A stretch of 23,420 nt of DNA, taken from a virus. The stretch spans positions 1-23,420 of the IMG/VR virus record IMGVR_UViG_3300025759_000724; one strand, written 5' to 3'. Shown in pieces: positions 8,801-16,180 of this stretch (positions within the stretch are counted from its first letter, which is position 1; each line of letters starts with the position of its first letter). Made by a program: the position numbers and the translations under genes. Below the pieces are notes generated by a model that was given only the letters and a program-made list of their open reading frames with translations, was not told where the DNA came from and did no database searches.

Positions 8801-11676
8801 TCCAAGCGTTACTTAAGCAGATCAAAGCGCCACAGAGTAAGACCATGTGGCAAACGATTATGGACTCGATTGCTAAGTTCTTTGGATTCCGTAAAGAGCA
8901 GAGTGCATATGACAAGGGCCTAGACTTTATAGACAAACTCCTTGATGTGTCTCAGGGTGTAGAGCCTACGCTTACCGATAAACTGTTCTTAGGTACGCCT
9001 AAGATGGCAATGGATGCTACCGCTAAAATACTTACTGGCACTCCAGAGTTTGTGAGTAAGAAAGCCGACAGTTTAGGCAATGCTATATCTAGGATTTCTT
9101 CTGAGGGGGGCGGTGGACTAGCTAGCCGCGCGTTGAGCGCTTTACGCCTGCAAGATATGGCGCGCATGGCAGCGGAAAAGTTCCCTGAACTGAGTAAAAA
9201 ACTCAAAGCCTTACAGGCTGCTATACTAAGCAGGCAGGGTGCCTTAGAGAAAAAGATAAAAGAGATACAAGACAACTACAGGGTATTTGAAAAGATTCAA
9301 AAGAAGTTCCCTCGGGCTGTTGAAACTTTAGGTACGATTGCTTTAAAGGCGCGTAAAGGTGAGTATGACTTGGTTGGCGTGGACCCAGAGTTCGACGTGA
9401 CTAAACTATCGCCGGAGCAAAAAGCGGAGTTTACTGCGTTAGCGAACCAGTTTAGGTCTTTACCTTCTGAAGTGCAGACCATGTATAAAGATATGCGCCA
9501 AGGTTACCGAGATGTGTTCCTTGCGTATAAAAAGTTTGTACTAGATAAGGCAAAGGACGGCAGTCAACGTGCCGAGTTAGAAACTCAGTTTACTAGAAAC
9601 GCACCTGCTATAGGCTACATGCCTGCTTTGCGTTTTGGAGAGTATTTCCTTGAGTATACTGACGTATCTAGTGGGGTTGAAGAACGAGTAGTCACTGCTT
9701 TTGAATCCCCTGCACAACGTTCTAGGTTTATTGCGGAGAATCGCAACATAATTAAAGGCGATCCTCTACCGTTTGATAAGGCTGAGACGGCTACATTTAG
9801 CCCTGAGCGTTTCCCTCCTACCTCTTTTGTAAGCAAGGTTATGGATGTCATCCCACAGGGGCAAAGAGACGATGTGTATCAGGTGCTATTATCTTTGTAC
9901 CCAGAAAGCACTTACATGGATCGCATGAAGCGGTATAAAGGCACGGAAGGCGCATCTATAGATGTAGTGCGTGGGTATGGCGATACTATGCTTAAGGGCG
10001 TGCGCAAAGTAAACGCGCTAGAGTACTTACCCCAAGTGCAAAACGCGATAGATGAAATAATAAAAGAAAGAGGCACTGGGCTTTCACAAGCTATCAGAGA
10101 CGAGATCATCAGGCGCAACAACACGGGGTTCATGCAGAATCCTACTTACGGAAAGATGACTTCGTTCTTCGCCACTAGCGCTTACTCTCTGTTCCTATTA
10201 GGTAACGCTTCGTCTGCGCTTATTAACACGAGTGCTATATTGCTTTTGACTTACCCACGTCTAGCGTCTAGATACGGCTTCAACGAAGCTAATAAAGTGC
10301 TTATGTCTGCTATGCAAGAAGCATTGCCTTCTTTCCGTCCTAAAAACCAGAGACAGGAAAGCTTAATAGAATATAAATGGCAGTCTGATCCCAAGTACAA
10401 AGCTTTGTATGACGGGTTGATGGAGAAAGCTCAGCTAGAACACACACTGTCGCGGGAAATATTAGAGGGTTCTAAGCAGTCAACTGCTGACTTTAATTCT
10501 AACAGCGCGCGGTTTATGAATTTGCTGAGTATGCCGTTTTCTGGAGCGGAAAAATACAGTAGGGCTACTACAGCTATAGCAACATACAACTTAGCAAAAG
10601 CAAACGGAAAAACAGAGGCACAAGCTGTCGAAGAAGCAGTTAACGAAGTTATGGATGTACATACTTCTGGACTTGCAGCGGAAGGCCCTAGCTTAATGCA
10701 GCATCCGGCTGGGCGTGTAATGTTTACGTTTAAGAGTTTTATATGGAACAGTGCTAACGTGATCGGCATGACCATGTATAACTCTGTCGCAAGTGAAGAC
10801 GCGGCAACAAGAAGTATGGCACGTAAGCAAGTGCTTGGTATCTACGCAGTAAGTGCAGCGCTTGGTGGTATAAACGGTCTACCTTTCTTTGGAGCTGCCG
10901 CTACTTTTGCCAACATACTGGAAGCTTTAAATCCGTTTGACGACGACGATGAACCTTTCAACGCTAAGGAAGAAGTACGCGCCGTTACTAATGACTTTTT
11001 GTTTAAAGGCCCGCTCAACTATTTAACGAACCTAGAAATATCTAACCGTGTTGGCCTCGCTAACGGTATGTTATTCCGAGAAGACCCATACAGCGTAGAA
11101 GAGCGAGGCTACTTAATGACTGCTCTAATGCAGGCTACTGGGCCGGTGGGTAGCTATGCGTTTAACTTCGAGAACGCCATGGGCTTATTAAGAGAAGGAG
11201 AATACCTACGGTTTACCGAAGCTATGTCTCCAAGCGCCGTGCGTAACATACTTAAAAGTGCGCGTTACATTAAAGAAGGAGCAAGGACAAGAAGCGGTGA
11301 AGAAATAGATACGGATATAAACGCATATAATTTATTTATGCAGGTGTTAGGCTTTAGCCCCGCGGACATATCCAATGCTTATGAAAACCGTTCTATGGCG
11401 TTAAATTATCAAGCTAAAGTCCGTGCCAGAAGAAAAAATATTCTTGATAAATACTACATAGGCAAAGAAAACGGCGACGTAGAACTTATGCTAGAAGCTA
11501 GAGAAGAACTGCAAGACCTGCGTATGCAGTATCCGGGTATAGCAAGTAACGATACTTTAGCCCGTTCTTACAGAAGTAAAAAGGCCTATGAAAAAGATTT
11601 AATCCTCGGTCTTCGTTTCGATAAAGGACTGAAAGATAGAGTAACCGAGCGCTATTTAGAAGACTTTATAGCCTAA
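5860..11676 (+). CDS. Giant internal virion / large polyvalent-type protein with HExxH motif
   Basis: 1938 aa, ATG 15 nt after the previous stop, with a weak RBS (AGG). Seen in order: an N-terminal helical region with Gly/Ala hydrophobic stretches (about 121-180); a TEGAQEA segment; Lys/Glu/Ala helices with a duplicated 18-residue unit (484-519); a Pro/Ala/Val/Glu linker (about 698-744); a metallopeptidase-like region with HETGH at 926-930 and possible third ligands E970 or E974 in LQEFVAELV; long helices; and a C-terminal part with hydrophobic patches near 1430-1470 and 1655-1690 and an acidic DDDD cluster. From family knowledge, multi-domain 'large polyvalent proteins' of phages carry protease-like domains and are packaged and ejected with DNA. 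The position after an SLT protein resembles T7 gp15/gp16. Protease activity and ejection are inferred. Confidence 0.8.
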   Translation: MSDLDLVMQAFNKAQAEGNTEAAKSFAQMALDLDAQFSLPPLPEPEVGVGEAFSTGFERGVGRLGSTVTDIIPALVGSAVGAEDYAQRQFQEAAEKEAALPAPVFSSYKDVEGVGDFTKFVAETIGEQIPNLGVALATALTGGAAAPVLGATRAAGQFAGAAFGSYALNAPEIFQNIYEETGETAPGTALLFGSAAAALDSILPAALAKNMSAPVKAEVTKKILERSGMKPSVLRSGTAGLIKGLGTEGLTEGAQEAISIAAERLIDENPDIFGSKEFDRIMESAVRGAVAGGGFGTVGGGIEGAREKGARRQRLADLEESRKLRDEANKRIKLMQGQLELPGIEPVSPQVLEAQINAETARVEGAGAGAPVVSKIAALELARRQGLDVPAAGSFGSLNAEQKKIVEDVQKQESERILYEDAAIEAERQGVAFDTTKSMGELSTKELDILETVRQQRIGRYGRDQQRLFTRAGEPAPTIERQAKKAEKEQAAIDKAAKQAAKKAEKEQAAIDKAAKQAAEKERKQLQEAEQTAFSFEPNAEEQAIAEAQREADIQKEAEAIIEARYADTKDKEGADLKLLRPTKDVIAAEIAAEADIIRNRLPAEEARQGDIFAGLPGEQTRAPSVGKDLNDFLKGQGLPVNAATKKAFAGRDLAVPEQRAQVVTDLRTVAERSKSAANIDAIDNVIQQLEPTAAAPVVEPAPVAEPAVEAAPVAEPAVEAAPVAEPAVEPAPVAEPAVEAAPAQETTTKPAAVEAKKKPTEDDIPQQGVQFFPNGKITDIGIKQLAIAHTKNMRKPKALRDSGITEAFNWFMNEDNASVTEANLAAYQKAVDAFTMNAPVYKGVAFSPEISQLATRGRLAPLLNKLIPSQSPEIQRILRKIASQNLRTRIVVGATPEGTSGFYDAATDVITLNPTSGMNEHTALHETGHASLAQALNDPNLQITKDFFKFFSDIKTQMGDAYGGQNLQEFVAELVSNPEFQALLKQIKAPQSKTMWQTIMDSIAKFFGFRKEQSAYDKGLDFIDKLLDVSQGVEPTLTDKLFLGTPKMAMDATAKILTGTPEFVSKKADSLGNAISRISSEGGGGLASRALSALRLQDMARMAAEKFPELSKKLKALQAAILSRQGALEKKIKEIQDNYRVFEKIQKKFPRAVETLGTIALKARKGEYDLVGVDPEFDVTKLSPEQKAEFTALANQFRSLPSEVQTMYKDMRQGYRDVFLAYKKFVLDKAKDGSQRAELETQFTRNAPAIGYMPALRFGEYFLEYTDVSSGVEERVVTAFESPAQRSRFIAENRNIIKGDPLPFDKAETATFSPERFPPTSFVSKVMDVIPQGQRDDVYQVLLSLYPESTYMDRMKRYKGTEGASIDVVRGYGDTMLKGVRKVNALEYLPQVQNAIDEIIKERGTGLSQAIRDEIIRRNNTGFMQNPTYGKMTSFFATSAYSLFLLGNASSALINTSAILLLTYPRLASRYGFNEANKVLMSAMQEALPSFRPKNQRQESLIEYKWQSDPKYKALYDGLMEKAQLEHTLSREILEGSKQSTADFNSNSARFMNLLSMPFSGAEKYSRATTAIATYNLAKANGKTEAQAVEEAVNEVMDVHTSGLAAEGPSLMQHPAGRVMFTFKSFIWNSANVIGMTMYNSVASEDAATRSMARKQVLGIYAVSAALGGINGLPFFGAAATFANILEALNPFDDDDEPFNAKEEVRAVTNDFLFKGPLNYLTNLEISNRVGLANGMLFREDPYSVEERGYLMTALMQATGPVGSYAFNFENAMGLLREGEYLRFTEAMSPSAVRNILKSARYIKEGARTRSGEEIDTDINAYNLFMQVLGFSPADISNAYENRSMALNYQAKVRARRKNILDKYYIGKENGDVELMLEAREELQDLRMQYPGIASNDTLARSYRSKKAYEKDLILGLRFDKGLKDRVTERYLEDFIA
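7309..7416 (+). repeat. Two 54-bp tandem repeats encoding a charged helix
   Basis: Copies at 7309-7362 and 7363-7416 encode KKAEKEQAAIDKAAKQAA twice. They are nearly identical in DNA, which indicates a recent duplication. Both lie in the helical N-terminal third of the 1938-aa protein. Confidence 0.9.
7951..8090 (+). repeat. 30-bp tandem repeats encoding an A/P/V/E linker
   Basis: Units at 7981-8010 and 8011-8040 are identical. Variants lie at 7951-7980 and 8041-8070, with a partial copy at 8071-8090. Each codes for a 10-residue AVEAAPVAEP-like unit. This is a proline-rich, probably extended and acidic linker between the helical N-terminal region and the HExxH region. Confidence 0.9.
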
Positions 11677-11867
11677 GTTCTCCATACCCGGATGCCCCGC
11701 ACTCCGTCTTCAATTACTACTTTAGTAACCACTTTAAATTTAAAACGTTTGGTTTCCTTTAGTATTACTTTGAGGGCGGAGGGGGGATGCAGGCAGGGTA
11801 TAAAGAACGACGCCCCTGCCTTGAACTTAGTCCAGTTGATCTGGTAGTTCACTTTCTCCACTAGCAT
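11673..11867 (-). CDS. Small conserved-looking phage protein (64 aa)
   Basis: 64 aa, from ATG at 11867-11865 with a good AAGGA ribosome-binding site 8 nt upstream, inside the last 41 bp of the primase gene. Seen: an N-terminal stretch with FKAGASFFIPCLHP, a basic middle (KETKRFKFKVVTK) and the ending GVRGIRVWRT. The composition and the Phe-Phe-Ile-Pro-Cys and Arg-Val-Trp-Arg signatures look like a folded small basic protein. I recall similar short ORFs near replication genes in aquatic phages but know no function. The stop TAG shares 4 bp with the stop of the convergent 1938-aa gene. This is the last gene of the leftward operon. Confidence 0.65.
   Translation of the reverse strand: MLVEKVNYQINWTKFKAGASFFIPCLHPPSALKVILKETKRFKFKVVTKVVIEDGVRGIRVWRT
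11791..11821. terminator. Hairpin near the convergent gene boundary (possible weak terminator)
   Basis: AGGCAGGG at 11791-11798 pairs with CCCTGCCT at 11814-11821: an 8-bp stem with a 15-nt loop. It lies about 115 nt past the stop of the rightward gene and inside the 64-aa leftward gene. No proper T-run follows on either strand, so the terminator function is speculative. Confidence 0.3.
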
Positions 11868-14634
11868 TGTCTGCTTCCTTAGCTATAGCGTTGGTGCCAA
11901 TAAACTCTGGGTGAGAAGAATCAAACCACACACAGCGGGTAGCACTAGTCGTCATAGCCATACCCTTACCCATGTTTTTGTTATGCGTCCTTATAACACA
12001 GCCTTTATCTTTTAGCTCCCGTATTGTGGAGTCGTAGTTAACCTGCCTCTTGTTTAAGAAATCTTTAAGCCTACCCGAAGCTATGTAGATAATATTCGCA
12101 TCTGGTTCTTCCCTGATATACAAAGCTCCACGCGGTTCCAAGTAAGGACGCTTAGTCTTACCCGACCGTGCATCTGCTGCGGCGTCAATAGACAAAATGT
12201 TTTGCGTATGCTCGTTAATAAACTCACCGATAAGTGCAAAGGAGTCGTTTACTGGAGCTATAGTAGTCTCACGCAAGCTCTTAATTTCCGGTGCAGCCCT
12301 CTGATATATGCGCTTCATATCAAGCGTGACTATGCCTGCTTCTACCGCAAGTAGTCCTCCTGCTATGTTACAAGCCATCGCTGCTGACCAGTTACGCTCA
12401 CGTTGAGTTAAGCTAAGCTCCTTATCTATCTTTGCCTGTGTGTTTAATACTCTGTTTTTAGCGTGTTCAGGGTTAGCCATGATGTACTGCACGAACGGTT
12501 CTATGGCGTGTCCGAAGTTCTGGCTTAGTTGGTGGTCGAACATTGCCTTACCTTCCGCAGTTGAGATTACATTTACGTCTTGGTAGTCGATGAAAAACTC
12601 AAGTATCCGCATCAGCTCCCCATCAGGCGAGTTCTTTGTGTTCATTAGCTTCTGGTAGAAAGATGCGTTCGAAGATGACAGGGTTATGTTACGCCACGTA
12701 ATCTCATTCTTACGGTTAGCGTTAATGTGGAAGTGCGCCTTCTCCTTGCCGCGCCCTTGTGATGCAGCATAAGCAAACTTGCCTATGTCCTTGTCTTCAA
12801 TGTTTGTCATTTCGTCTATCGTATTTACGATATTGTTTAGCGTGCCTAGTTTGTTTATCCGACCTGTAACCGTATCGTCTGGCGTGCCTAGTAGCATCTC
12901 GGGATCACCGGCTATGCTGTTTGCCATACGCAGGATTGTAGTTTTGCCTGTACCTGCTTTGGGGTGCACCAAGTTAATTATGGCGCCTTTCTGCCCTGTA
13001 AAATTGAGCAGTATTGAACCGAACCCGCTGAGTGCAGCGAACGCGTGCATTTCCAACCCCGGTCGATTGTACAGCTCGAATACTTCTCTCCACTTCTCGT
13101 AAGACCCGCGCGGCTCTAAGTAGTCGCTATAGGTCGCTGTTACGGAGGAAGGCGGCGAGTGGTATACACCGTCTACCCGTATCTCTCTTTCACCCACGAT
13201 AAAAGCAGAGTGGTTATCTGCCCAGCCAAATTGAACGCGCATCTTATCCGCCTTATTCTCTGTTGATAGCGCCTTAATAGAGTCGATTACATACTTATGC
13301 AAGTAGGGAGTAGTCTTTTTGTCTGCTAAAACGCCGTTTTTCGCCAGTACTTTAGTTAGCTCTCTTGAGTCTAACTGTTCGTTTTTTATAGTAAATCTAC
13401 GTTCTCCGTCTTTTGGAAGGTGTACTACAGCAATCGCAACGTCTCCGTCTGTAGGGTCAGTCATGCGTTGCTCTATATAAAAGTCGTACTCGTACACAAA
13501 CTGAGCGCCTTCTCCGTCCTCTGTCTGCATATAGATACCGCCGTTCTCTCCCCACACGTAGGGGGGTCGGTATTTAACACCTTGCTTACTAGCTTTTGCC
13601 TTCTTGAGGGTCTGCCCAAGGACGATGGGGCTTTTGATCTTGCCTTTGTGAGGACAGCCATTGCAACCTTCTGGGTTGTTAGCTTCAAACTCTGCACAGG
13701 AATGCGGGCCTTTTATGCCCTTCATCTTTCTTTCAGTTGCTTCGGGGCTGTAGTCTGCGTGCCCCTGCGAGATTATGGTAGCTGCCTTAGTGCTGTCTTG
13801 GCAGAACTTAGCTATAGACAACGCATCGAACCAACGCGGTTCAGCGAGAGTTGCCCTGTTCCTTATGCAGTCGTGTAGCTGCAAGCACCCATCAGCACGG
13901 GTGACTATCTTCTTGAATACACTTGTATAGTTTTGGTTTAACAGTTCTTGTAGTGGGTTTTTCTCAAGCGGTCGCTTGTCTACTTCCTCTGCGTCAGGGT
14001 CAACTCCGAGTATTTCACGAAGCTCGTCTGGGTCAATGCGATTAGTCGAACCTCTTAATACTGTTACTGGAGCAGGAGGATCGTATTTTTGATTGAAGGT
14101 CCCCGGCACCCGTAAAACACGGGACGCGTCGAAGACACGTTGGTCAGCGTAAAACTCTTGTGTCACACAGATTTGCTTAAGGCGTTTGCATATAGGTAGC
14201 CATTTAGCCCGAGGTACTTCTTCTGTCAGTGCCCAGTATGCGTGTATTCCGCCCCCAGAATCTATTACAGCAGGGAAGGGTAGACCTACGGTCTCACAAA
14301 ACTTTTTAAGTGCTAGCTGCGCATCTTTCTTAGTTTCGTATCCTTGAGGTAAACCAGTAGACGATTCTATGCTACTTGCTTTACCTTCCCCGCAGTCTAT
14401 ATCTACCCAAATAGACTGTAATGATTCTACGTTTGTTGCTTCTCTGCTTCCGGCTTTTTCCAATTTACCGAGCATGAAGTAGACATCCTTACCTTGCTTT
14501 ACGAACTTCTCAGCAAGGACATCTACCTGCGCTCTATCGTCAGTAAATTCAGAGAAAAAACCTGAGCCTGCGCCAACCACACAGTAATAGCCGCCCGTGG
14601 GGACAACGTAATCTATGAGGTTGAAATCAGTCAT
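11827..14634 (-). CDS. Fused primase-helicase (AEP-type primase + P-loop helicase)
   Basis: 935 aa. The N-terminal part carries archaeo-eukaryotic-type primase signatures: DID (78-80) in SIWVDIDCGEG, the H131 region SGGGIHAYWAL, and SRVLRVPGTFNQK (171-183). A Cys/His region follows (C313, C324, C327, with nearby C250, C256, C278 and H311), probably zinc-binding. The C-terminal half has Walker A HPKAGTGKTT (557-566), Walker B-like NTIDE ending at D607-E608, and SSSNASF as a sensor-like segment, as in superfamily 3/DUF927-like phage helicases. It should make primers and unwind the fork for the phage DNA polymerase encoded upstream. The ATG overlaps the stop of the HTH gene (ATGA), indicating translational coupling. 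The exact helicase family is less sure than the two-domain layout. Confidence 0.88.
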   Translation of the reverse strand: MTDFNLIDYVVPTGGYYCVVGAGSGFFSEFTDDRAQVDVLAEKFVKQGKDVYFMLGKLEKAGSREATNVESLQSIWVDIDCGEGKASSIESSTGLPQGYETKKDAQLALKKFCETVGLPFPAVIDSGGGIHAYWALTEEVPRAKWLPICKRLKQICVTQEFYADQRVFDASRVLRVPGTFNQKYDPPAPVTVLRGSTNRIDPDELREILGVDPDAEEVDKRPLEKNPLQELLNQNYTSVFKKIVTRADGCLQLHDCIRNRATLAEPRWFDALSIAKFCQDSTKAATIISQGHADYSPEATERKMKGIKGPHSCAEFEANNPEGCNGCPHKGKIKSPIVLGQTLKKAKASKQGVKYRPPYVWGENGGIYMQTEDGEGAQFVYEYDFYIEQRMTDPTDGDVAIAVVHLPKDGERRFTIKNEQLDSRELTKVLAKNGVLADKKTTPYLHKYVIDSIKALSTENKADKMRVQFGWADNHSAFIVGEREIRVDGVYHSPPSSVTATYSDYLEPRGSYEKWREVFELYNRPGLEMHAFAALSGFGSILLNFTGQKGAIINLVHPKAGTGKTTILRMANSIAGDPEMLLGTPDDTVTGRINKLGTLNNIVNTIDEMTNIEDKDIGKFAYAASQGRGKEKAHFHINANRKNEITWRNITLSSSNASFYQKLMNTKNSPDGELMRILEFFIDYQDVNVISTAEGKAMFDHQLSQNFGHAIEPFVQYIMANPEHAKNRVLNTQAKIDKELSLTQRERNWSAAMACNIAGGLLAVEAGIVTLDMKRIYQRAAPEIKSLRETTIAPVNDSFALIGEFINEHTQNILSIDAAADARSGKTKRPYLEPRGALYIREEPDANIIYIASGRLKDFLNKRQVNYDSTIRELKDKGCVIRTHNKNMGKGMAMTTSATRCVWFDSSHPEFIGTNAIAKEADNASGESELPDQLD

Positions 14635-14864
14635 TTTTTATACTCTATTATTAGATTTTTAATAGTGTCTTTCAGCTCGTTGCTTGGCTCATGTATGCCC
14701 GTAAACCAGTTGTAAACTGCTTGCCGACTAACCCCAAGCCGGTGTGCGACTTCGGCAACGGGCACTTCTTTCGAAATGCACGCGCGACCGAGTTTTACAC
14801 CTAGCATGGAGCCGTCAGCCTGTTTATTTAGACTACTGAGCCGCTTTGTGTAGCCATAGCTCAT
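14631..14864 (-). CDS. Small helix-turn-helix DNA-binding protein
   Basis: 77 aa from ATG at 14864-14862, chosen because it forms a TAATG overlap with the SSB stop; an in-frame ATG 18 nt upstream (14882) would overlap the SSB gene more. Seen: a Cro/CI-like helix-turn-helix in VAEVAHRLGVSRQAVYNWFTG, with the second helix SRQAVYNW as the recognition helix, then a short C-terminal helix. It could regulate this operon or act in replication initiation. The ATGA overlap with the primase gene ties its translation to primase. Confidence 0.8.
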   Translation of the reverse strand: MSYGYTKRLSSLNKQADGSMLGVKLGRACISKEVPVAEVAHRLGVSRQAVYNWFTGIHEPSNELKDTIKNLIIEYKK

Positions 14865-15607
14865 TAGTCTTCGTCGCCCCATATGTCAATGATGTCAGCC
14901 ATTTCTTCGTCGTCCGCCGGTGCAGCTTCCTTCTTTTTCTTGCGCTTCACAGGCTCAGCAACTTCTTCCTCATCCTCGTCGAACAGATCAGGTTGCTTAG
15001 TTATCTGGCCTTCAGCTTCAAACATATCGTCATTGTCTTCTGCGGCAGAGAACAGGCTTTTAGCTTGGTCAGCCGTGAACCCGTCAGCTTCCTCGAAAGG
15101 CGAAGCAGGTTTGTAAGGCAGATACTTGAGCACCTGTACACCGCGTAAGCGGAGAGAAACACCAGTAGTCGCCATTTTGAACGGGATCATTTCGACCGCT
15201 ATATTTACTGTACTACCAGTAGTTAGCATAAAGTCGCTGCCAAGGCGGTCGTTCTTTGCGTCAAACTGCGCAGGCGGCTCGGTCGCATTGCCACTGTATG
15301 CTGCTTTGAGACTAGTCTTACCAACAAACGTACCGTCTTCTTGCTTCTTGAAAGGCATCTCTAGCTTAGCAGGCCAAGACTTATCGCGGCCTTTAGCGTT
15401 GGTGTAAGCATCCTGCATGATTCCATAAAGCGCTTTGGCTTGCGCAGAAGTCATGCTGAAGTCTAGCTCGTAACGGGCACCGTCTTCGGTAGGGTCGCAA
15501 GGTACGCTCTTACCGTTCTTACCTGCCTTGTTATCGAAGCGGTAAGGTTTGTCCAGACGAGGGTAACGTGCTTCAACGCCTTTGATTATGTGAGATGGGT
15601 TAGCCAT
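14864..15607 (-). CDS. Internal-start SSB (gp2.5/DUF2815-like) inside the fused ORF
   Basis: 247 aa if translation starts at ATG 15607-15605. AGAGGA (15615-15620 on the minus strand) lies 7 nt upstream, an optimal Shine-Dalgarno. The product starts MANPSHIIKG and matches in size the stand-alone SSBs of this family, acidic tail included. This is probably the main ssDNA-binding protein of the phage, with the 438-aa form a longer isoform. The downstream HTH gene is coupled by TAATG. Confidence 0.75.
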   Translation of the reverse strand: MANPSHIIKGVEARYPRLDKPYRFDNKAGKNGKSVPCDPTEDGARYELDFSMTSAQAKALYGIMQDAYTNAKGRDKSWPAKLEMPFKKQEDGTFVGKTSLKAAYSGNATEPPAQFDAKNDRLGSDFMLTTGSTVNIAVEMIPFKMATTGVSLRLRGVQVLKYLPYKPASPFEEADGFTADQAKSLFSAAEDNDDMFEAEGQITKQPDLFDEDEEEVAEPVKRKKKKEAAPADDEEMADIIDIWGDED

Positions 15608-16180
15608 AAATATTTCCTCTATGTTTCCTGTAAAAGGATTTGGTGATTGCGAAGCGGCTTCTATTTGCTGCCTCGCGGTTGCAAGCTCTTCCTCGGCTAA
15701 AGGTCGAACTGGTTTAAAATATATCCGGTACGAGTTGTACTGCTCGACTAGATATAATTCGGTTAAAATTTCTTCTGCTTCTTCTTGGTTTTTCTCTAAG
15801 TATTCAATGTACTTATAAAAGCCAAGCTTGTTAGTTTCTTTGGCAAACAGACTGCTAGCACTTATGCGCACCTCGCAGACTATGCCGTCTTCTGGTAGTA
15901 ACACCTTGATGATCTGGTAGAACTTACATGGGGCGCTACGATTAAAGCCGCCGCTCTTAATGCTTCGAGTGCAGTCCATACACCGCCTAGCTTGCACCTT
16001 GTCATCAGGCACGTTGTCGTCGGGGTGCGTACAGCCAGTAGACCAACACACTAAACCTGTGCTGTCGTAGTAGCCTCTAGATAACTCTCCTCTATCAACT
16101 ATCATCACCTGTAGAGAATCTAGGGGGGAGTTGGTCCGTGGGTGTAAGAAACACCCATTTTCATGTCTTAGTCGAATCAT
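14864..16180 (-). CDS. In-frame fusion: Cys-rich phage protein + gp2.5/DUF2815-like SSB
   Basis: 438 aa. Residues 1-191 carry five cysteines (C45, C50, C67, C70, C85) in a pattern that could bind zinc, then a helical Glu-rich part. Residues 192-438 look like the DUF2815/T7 gp2.5 single-stranded DNA-binding family: an N-terminal MANPSHIIKGVEARYPR, a beta-rich core with RYELDFSM and GSTVNIAVEMIPFK, and a long acidic tail with DEDEEE and ending in GDED. Acidic tails of this family contact polymerase and helicase. In other phages these are usually separate neighbouring genes. Here no stop divides them, although residue 192 has its own strong RBS. The start overlaps the 128-aa gene (ATGA). Confidence 0.8.
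   Translation of the reverse strand: MIRLRHENGCFLHPRTNSPLDSLQVMIVDRGELSRGYYDSTGLVCWSTGCTHPDDNVPDDKVQARRCMDCTRSIKSGGFNRSAPCKFYQIIKVLLPEDGIVCEVRISASSLFAKETNKLGFYKYIEYLEKNQEEAEEILTELYLVEQYNSYRIYFKPVRPLAEEELATARQQIEAASQSPNPFTGNIEEIFMANPSHIIKGVEARYPRLDKPYRFDNKAGKNGKSVPCDPTEDGARYELDFSMTSAQAKALYGIMQDAYTNAKGRDKSWPAKLEMPFKKQEDGTFVGKTSLKAAYSGNATEPPAQFDAKNDRLGSDFMLTTGSTVNIAVEMIPFKMATTGVSLRLRGVQVLKYLPYKPASPFEEADGFTADQAKSLFSAAEDNDDMFEAEGQITKQPDLFDEDEEEVAEPVKRKKKKEAAPADDEEMADIIDIWGDED
15615..15620 (-). promoter_or_regulatory. Strong internal Shine-Dalgarno for SSB
   Basis: AGAGGA on the minus strand, 7 nt before the internal ATG. It sits within codons for IEE of the fused ORF, so it is both coding and a translation signal. 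Confidence 0.75.

Noticed and set aside
13420-13878. Plus-strand open frame of 152 codons inside the primase gene
   Set aside because: Cys/Leu/Val-rich shadow; the opposite strand carries the clear primase-helicase signature over the same bases.
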